Positions 59,866-64,000 of a stretch of 64,000 bases of DNA are shown one piece after another. Source of the stretch: Guopingia tenuis (GTDB lineage Bacteria > Bacillota > Clostridia > Christensenellales > Christensenellaceae); assembly GCF_014384805.1 (NCBI RefSeq), contig NZ_JACRSS010000002.1, forward strand, positions 186,001 to 250,000. The letters are read 5' to 3'. Both the position numbers and the translations under genes were made by a program. A model generated the notes under the pieces. It worked only from the letters and a program-made list of their open reading frames with translations. It was not told where the DNA came from and ran no database searches. The stretch's first letter is position 1. Each line of letters begins with the position of its first letter.

Positions 59866-60875
59866 TATAGCTGCACCTCCTCTGCCGTGAGACCCTGTTC
59901 CTGAAGATACGCGATCATTTTATTGGCCGTGAGGGTATCCTCCGGCAGCTGCACGACGATCTGGCCGAAGGCCTTGCCGTCAATATCCTTGGTGTCGGCA
60001 AACATGATGTTGACAGGCGCATGGCAGGCCAGGATCATGTTGGCGACCACCGGCTCAAAGGAGGAATTTCCCTCAAACACGATGCGACAGCAGCGGCTGC
60101 CGATATATTTGGCTTGGTTTTCCCCGTCCGGGAACACCAGCTTGCGTGCCGCAGCCGTCTGGGGCCGGGTGAAGATGGAATCCACGCGGCCGGTTTCCGC
60201 GATGCGGCTGTCGTCGATAATGGCGACGCTGGTGCAGATCTCCTCAATGACCCGCATTTCATGGGTGATAACCACGATGGTAATGCCCATGCGCGCGTTG
60301 ATATCCTTCAAAAGCGCCAGAATCGAGCGGGTAGTTTTGGGATCCAGGGCGCTGGTGGCCTCGTCGCAGAGAAGCACCTTGGGATTGTTGGCCAGGGCCC
60401 GGGCGATGGCGACGCGCTGCTTCTGCCCGCCGGAAAGCTCCGAGGGATAGGCCTTGTCCTTTTCCTTTAAGCCCACCAGCTCCAAAAGCTCATAGGCCCG
60501 CTTGCGAGCCTCCTCCTTGGGAACCCCAGCGATCTCCAGCGGGAAGCAGATGTTCCCAATGGTGGTGCGCTGCATGAGCAGGTTGAACTGCTGAAAGATC
60601 ATGCCGATGGACTGTCGGGTTTTCTCCAGTTCCCTGCGGCTGAGCTTGGACATATCCAGCCCGTTAAAGAACACTTTGCCCTTGGTGGGCCGCTCGAGAT
60701 AGTTGATGCAGCGCACCAGCGTGGACTTCCCGGCGCCGCTCATGCCGATGATGCCGAAAATCTCTCCCTCCCGGATGGTGAGGTTGATATCCCGGAGGGC
60801 TGTGACGGTATTTTTCTTTGTGATAAAGCTCTTTTCCAGATTTTCAATCCGGATGATGGCGTTTGGTTCGCTCAT
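59865..60875 (-). CDS. metN: Methionine ABC transporter ATPase
   Basis: The 336-residue ATPase has Walker A GMSGAGKS (residues 44-51), the signature LSGGQKQRVAIARAL near 142 and Walker B LLCDEATSALD. Residues about 255-336 form the NIL regulatory domain through which methionine inhibits the pump in known MetN proteins. AGGAGGC precedes the ATG; it leads metNIQ. Confidence 0.94.
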   Translation of the reverse strand: MSEPNAIIRIENLEKSFITKKNTVTALRDINLTIREGEIFGIIGMSGAGKSTLVRCINYLERPTKGKVFFNGLDMSKLSRRELEKTRQSIGMIFQQFNLLMQRTTIGNICFPLEIAGVPKEEARKRAYELLELVGLKEKDKAYPSELSGGQKQRVAIARALANNPKVLLCDEATSALDPKTTRSILALLKDINARMGITIVVITHEMRVIEEICTSVAIIDDSRIAETGRVDSIFTRPQTAAARKLVFPDGENQAKYIGSRCCRIVFEGNSSFEPVVANMILACHAPVNIMFADTKDIDGKAFGQIVVQLPEDTLTANKMIAYLQEQGLTAEEVQL

Positions 60876-60920
60876 ATTGCCTCCTGTATCTCCGGGGAGA
60901 ATTCCCTTTCAATTATATCA

Positions 60921-60949
60921 ATTATATCGGCCCGGAGAACGCATGTCAA
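60921..60949 (-). promoter_or_regulatory. Consensus promoter of metNIQ
   Basis: On the minus strand a perfect TTGACA and perfect TATAAT are 17 bp apart, 46 bp before the metN start. The leader is too short for an S-box riboswitch. Stems rich in CCGG and T-tracts (60960-61010) lie just upstream. Confidence 0.85.
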
Positions 60950-61162
60950 AGGAAAATCGCCGGAAACCGCCGGAAAACCGGGGTTTTTTCGAAAAACAGC
61001 CGGTTTTTTTGAAAGAGGGCGGTTCCGGGAGCCGTGCGCATGGGCCGCAGAGCAGCTCGGATAAAACCTTCTATTATATAAATATACTGTTTCGCGCAGA
61101 TTTTCCAATAAAAAAACCGGGGCTTCTCCAAAGCTCCCGGGCAGACGGCGCATGCGCATTGT

Positions 61163-61288
61163 TCAGGCGCATATTGCAGGCGCGGCCGAAAACAGGCAAA
61201 GGCGCCTGGCCATGGAATATGCCCGGGAGAAACACATTCGGCAGCAACGCATCATAGGATTCCAAAGGGCAATGTTTCTCGCGGTCAT
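61163..61288 (-). CDS. Short cysteine-containing peptide ORF upstream of metN
   Basis: The ORF encodes 41 residues (starts MTARNIALWNPMMRCCRMC) with a consensus ribosome site (GAGGAGG, 8 bp before ATG). It has six Cys... five of them clear, and many Arg and Met residues; no family is recognised. It lies downstream of a promoter with a palindrome and about 290 bp before metN. It may be a leader peptide or a genuine small protein; it could also be a chance ORF. Confidence 0.4.
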   Translation of the reverse strand: MTARNIALWNPMMRCCRMCFSRAYSMARRLCLFSAAPAICA

Positions 61289-61332
61289 TTTCTTCGCCTC
61301 CTCACATTCCAGTCTTTTAACCTTATGGGAAT

Positions 61333-61370
61333 GTCATATGTCTATAAACCCATCTTGTCAATGGGTTTAT
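61333..61370 (-). promoter_or_regulatory. Operator-covered promoter
   Basis: On the minus strand TTGACA (61356-61361) and TATGAC (61333-61338) are 17 bp apart. The 10 bp inverted repeat ATAAACCCAT ... ATGGGTTTAT (61344-61353 and 61361-61370) brackets the -35 element. On the plus strand the same hairpin followed by GGGCTTTTTT could act as a terminator. Confidence 0.6.
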
Positions 61371-61478
61371 GGGCTTTTTTGCGGAAAATTTTTCCGCGTC
61401 TGCGGTGTAATAGATTTATAAACAGGAGAAACGCGCGTAATTTCAACGAAGGGAAGATGCACCCTGCGAGGAACAGGC

Positions 61479-62078
61479 CTATGCCTCCTCGGGGAATCCT
61501 TCCGCCTCCAGGGCGGCAATGCGGGCCTCGTCTACCCGCATGGCCAGCAGGGTTTTCTGCAAAAGGTCGTCTAGGTTCCATCCCAGCATCTCCGCGCCCC
61601 GGGCAATGACCTCCCGGGAGCAGCCGGCGGCAAAGGAGGGGCTCTTATATTTCTTTTTCAGGGACTTCAGCTCCATATCCATAACGCTCCGGGAAGGGCG
61701 CATCAGAGCCGCCGCCTGGGTGAGGCCGGTGAGCTCGTCGGTGGCATACAGCACTTTTTCCATTTCGTGTTCCGGGCGAATGTCCACGGTGATGCCATAG
61801 CCATGGCTGGCTGTGGCGTGGATCAGCTCGGGGGAAAGGCCGCGCTGCGCCATGATCTCCTGGGATTTTTTGCAGTGTTCCTCCGGGAAACGCTCAAAAT
61901 CCAGATCGTGGAGCAGGCCAACAATCCCCCAGAACTCCTCCTCATCTCCATAGCCCAGCTCCCGGGCAAAGACGCGCATGACGCCTTCCACTGTGAGCGC
62001 ATGCTTTAAATGAAAGGCGTCCTCGTTATATTCCCGGAGAAGCGCCCAAGCCTGGGCGCGGGTGCAGTTGGTTTTCAT
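61479..62078 (-). CDS. HD-domain protein
   Basis: The 199-residue protein has the HD-superfamily metal residues His-24 region (FHLKHALTVEGVM), HDLDFE near residue 57 and SHGYG near 91, then ATDELTGL. HDIG-type proteins of this short kind hydrolyse phosphate esters of nucleotides, but the substrate is unknown. Its stop is followed by an unassigned 110 bp and then the operator-covered promoter. Confidence 0.82.
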   Translation of the reverse strand: MKTNCTRAQAWALLREYNEDAFHLKHALTVEGVMRVFARELGYGDEEEFWGIVGLLHDLDFERFPEEHCKKSQEIMAQRGLSPELIHATASHGYGITVDIRPEHEMEKVLYATDELTGLTQAAALMRPSRSVMDMELKSLKKKYKSPSFAAGCSREVIARGAEMLGWNLDDLLQKTLLAMRVDEARIAALEAEGFPEEA

Positions 62079-62153
62079 GTCATCAGCTTCCTTCCTTAAT
62101 AATATAACGGCAATAATATAACGGCCGCTGCGGCAGCCGCGGATGTATCCTAT

Positions 62154-62927
62154 TTATTCCCCCAAAGGATATAGCCGGAACGCGGGATACGCATGGGAAA
62201 AACGGTACCCCAGCTTTTCCGCCAGGGCCTTGGAGGCCGGATTTGCCGCATCCCAGCTGGGATACAGGCCCCGGGAAAGGCATTCGAGAATCAGCCGGGA
62301 GGCACAGACGACGGCATAGCCCCGGCGCCAGAAGCCAGGCCTGGTGTCAATCTCGATCTCGATGCCCTGGGTATAGATGGTATAGGAGGAGGCGCCGGAT
62401 ACAAGAATGCCGTCCAGCCGCAGGCCAAAGCCCAGCCCCCGCCGGGCGTATTCCTCTGCGCTCCCGAATTGGGAGACGAGATCCGTGGACCAATCTTCGC
62501 TCCGCGCCTCTGCATAGCAGGCGGACAGGGGAACCAGCTCCCCGCCCGGCGGCAGTGCCCGGGCCCAAAGGGAGAGAAGCTCCGGGCGAAACCCGCCGGA
62601 ATCCTTATGAAAGGCATAACGGGTGACGGGCTGCGCCCGTTTCCCATAATGAAGCTGCATGCGCCGCCGCCAGCCCTCTTCCGGCGGGACAGGGAATACG
62701 GTGCGGCGGGAGGGGGCGGCGTCCAGCAGCTCCTCTGCACCGGGAGCCTCCGGATCTCCGGCAAAAAAGCGGAAATCCCCAATAGCGATACAGCCGCAGG
62801 CCGATTCCGGCCCAGCCAAATAGCCCCGGCCCATATGCCCCTCCAGATAGGAGAGAATCATGGTGTTCTCCGTGGGGAGAAACAGAGGCTCGAGCTGTCT
62901 GCGCTCGGCGTGGGTCAGGGGAATCAT
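62154..62927 (-). CDS. GNAT-type acetyltransferase
   Basis: The 257-residue protein looks like the two-part GNAT family related to ZmaR-type enzymes: an N-terminal half of unknown fold and a C-terminal acetyl-CoA region (EIEIDTRPGFWRRGYAVVCASRLILECLSRGLYPSWDAANPASKALAEKLGY) with the R-X-X-G-X-A-like loop. GGAGGCCC precedes the ATG. The acceptor is unknown. Confidence 0.8.
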   Translation of the reverse strand: MIPLTHAERRQLEPLFLPTENTMILSYLEGHMGRGYLAGPESACGCIAIGDFRFFAGDPEAPGAEELLDAAPSRRTVFPVPPEEGWRRRMQLHYGKRAQPVTRYAFHKDSGGFRPELLSLWARALPPGGELVPLSACYAEARSEDWSTDLVSQFGSAEEYARRGLGFGLRLDGILVSGASSYTIYTQGIEIEIDTRPGFWRRGYAVVCASRLILECLSRGLYPSWDAANPASKALAEKLGYRFSHAYPAFRLYPLGE

Positions 62928-63129
62928 AGGCAGGGCCTCCTTTGCATGCCAGGTTAGTGCAAGTATACCGCAATGCCTCCTAAAAAGAAAGAGATAGACG
63001 GCAAAAAACTCCCGAAAATGAAGGAATATTTTTGGGAACATGCAATTTTATTTGCGCCAAAAAGCAAAAGGAATTGGAAAATTGTAAAGGAACTGTAAAA
63101 AAATATGCAAGTTTTTTTTGCAAAAATTG
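62928..63129. other. AT-rich intergenic stretch
   Basis: Divergent region between the GNAT gene and the binding-protein gene. A-tracts and T-tracts are frequent; no operator or riboswitch was recognised. Confidence 0.4.
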
Positions 63130-63159
63130 TTGCGCCTTGCGGGGGAAGTGGTATATACT
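63130..63159 (+). promoter_or_regulatory. Probable promoter of the binding-lipoprotein gene
   Basis: TTGCGC and TATACT are separated by 18 bp, about 104 bp before the ATG. Confidence 0.4.
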
Positions 63160-63262
63160 AAGAAAAAAGTGAGCAACGCCTTTCCCAAAGGCCGCTGCAT
63201 GGGGAAAAACCGGCGCGGGCGGGAAAAGCGATTGTATAAAATTTTAATCAGGAGGACGGAAA

Positions 63263-64000
63263 ATGAAAAAACGTGTTTTGGCAATTGCATTGGCGTGCAT
63301 GATGCTGCTTCCGATGCTGGCTGCCTGCGGCGGGCAGGGCGGAAGTACGGGGGATGCAGACACCATTAAAATCGGCGGGCTGGCCCCTCTGACCGGCGAA
63401 GTTTCCCAATATGGCGTTGCCGTCAACAATGGCGCAAAAATGAAGGTAGAAGAGCTGAATGCGGCGGGCGGCATCAACGGCAAGCAGATCGATTATGTCG
63501 TATACGATGAAAAAGGCGATGCCACCGAGGCAGTAAACGCCTATAACCGGCTCCTTCAGGACGATAAAATCGTAGCTTTGGTGGGAGACGTTACCACACA
63601 GCCCACCCAGGCGGTTGCCCAGCAGGCCGCAAAGGACGGCATCCCGATGATCACAGCGTCGGCTTCGGCCCTGGCGGTCACGACGCCTGGAAAGAACATT
63701 TTCCGCGCCTGCTTCACAGACCCGGCCCAGGGCGAGATTCTCGCTTCTTATGCATATGAAGAAATGGGCGCAAAGACCGCCGCGGTGATCTATGACAACG
63801 GCAGCGACTATTCCGTCGGCCTGATGGAAACCTTCGAGAGCAAGGCCAAAGAGCTGGGCCTGGAAATCGTCGCCAAAGAGGCTTATAACACGGGCGACAA
63901 GGATTTCAAAGCGCAGCTGACCAACATCAAGGCGGCGAACCCGGATATCGTATTCATCCCGGATTACTATGAAACCGTGGCCCTGATCGCCGTGCAGGCA
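63263..64000 (+). CDS. livJ: Branched-chain amino acid ABC transporter binding lipoprotein (3' end outside window)
   Basis: The first 246 residues are visible. Residues 1-22 are a lipoprotein signal with lipobox LAAC. The mature part has IKIGGLAPLTGEVSQYGVAVNNGAKMKVEELNAAGGINGKQI and later blocks typical of LivJ/type-1 periplasmic-binding proteins. It should capture leucine, isoleucine or valine (or related amides) for an ABC permease encoded beyond the window. AGGAGG lies 8 bp before the ATG. Confidence 0.9.
   Translation, partial: MKKRVLAIALACMMLLPMLAACGGQGGSTGDADTIKIGGLAPLTGEVSQYGVAVNNGAKMKVEELNAAGGINGKQIDYVVYDEKGDATEAVNAYNRLLQDDKIVALVGDVTTQPTQAVAQQAAKDGIPMITASASALAVTTPGKNIFRACFTDPAQGEILASYAYEEMGAKTAAVIYDNGSDYSVGLMETFESKAKELGLEIVAKEAYNTGDKDFKAQLTNIKAANPDIVFIPDYYETVALIAVQA

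Noticed and set aside
60950..61160. SAM or T-box riboswitch before metNIQ
   Set aside because: The metN leader after the consensus promoter is under 50 nt, and upstream stems do not match the S-box or T-box core by eye.

Overview
The window looks like a GC-rich Bacillota genome, most likely an anaerobic member of the Clostridia. The evidence is strong AGGAGG-type ribosome sites, many TTGACA/17 bp/TATAAT promoters, lipoprotein-type signal peptides, no outer-membrane genes, a short nif/isc-like iron-sulfur operon, paired half-size chromate transporters, and FeoAB and MetNIQ uptake systems. This assignment is inference; no rRNA, tRNA, CRISPR array, insertion sequence or phage gene was recognised.

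Layout. 1-16 kb is a housekeeping mosaic: a tcdA operon, a ttcA-like gene, a YwrD-type gamma-glutamyltransferase, a chromate-transporter pair, iscU-iscS-iscR, an M20 amidohydrolase, a HIRAN protein, a ferredoxin-like protein divergent from a Crp/Fnr regulator, a candidate small RNA, and a second chromate-transporter pair divergent from a LysR gene. 16.4-17.2 kb holds a DUF134/NifX-type protein behind a promoter with two palindromic operators.

17.9-42.9 kb is one large surface-polysaccharide locus. It encodes galE, rmlA/B/D (with rmlC apart on the other strand), six glycosyltransferases besides a polyprenol-type one, a flippase, two related multi-spanning membrane proteins, and five adjacent enzymes matching the WbpA-I-B-D-E route to UDP-2,3-diacetamido-2,3-dideoxy-mannuronate. 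The plus-strand arm (17.9-37.8 kb) and the minus-strand arm (37.9-42.9 kb) converge on a terminator near 37.8 kb.

43-64 kb is again mixed: L-lactate dehydrogenase, a self-regulated MarR/MATE pair, feoAB with a DtxR-type regulator, an M42 peptidase, endonuclease IV, a glycerol-dehydrogenase/deoC/GntR group, adenine deaminase, metNIQ preceded by an operator-controlled short ORF, an HD-domain protein, a GNAT protein, and the start of a branched-chain amino acid binding lipoprotein.

The most unusual property is in the intergenic DNA. At least six gaps carry short tandem arrays with periods of about 80-111 bp. Several share a hairpin core (TTTCTTT-NN-AAAGAAA with matching flanks) that also recurs singly in both orientations and apparently supplies the last codons of the LysR gene.
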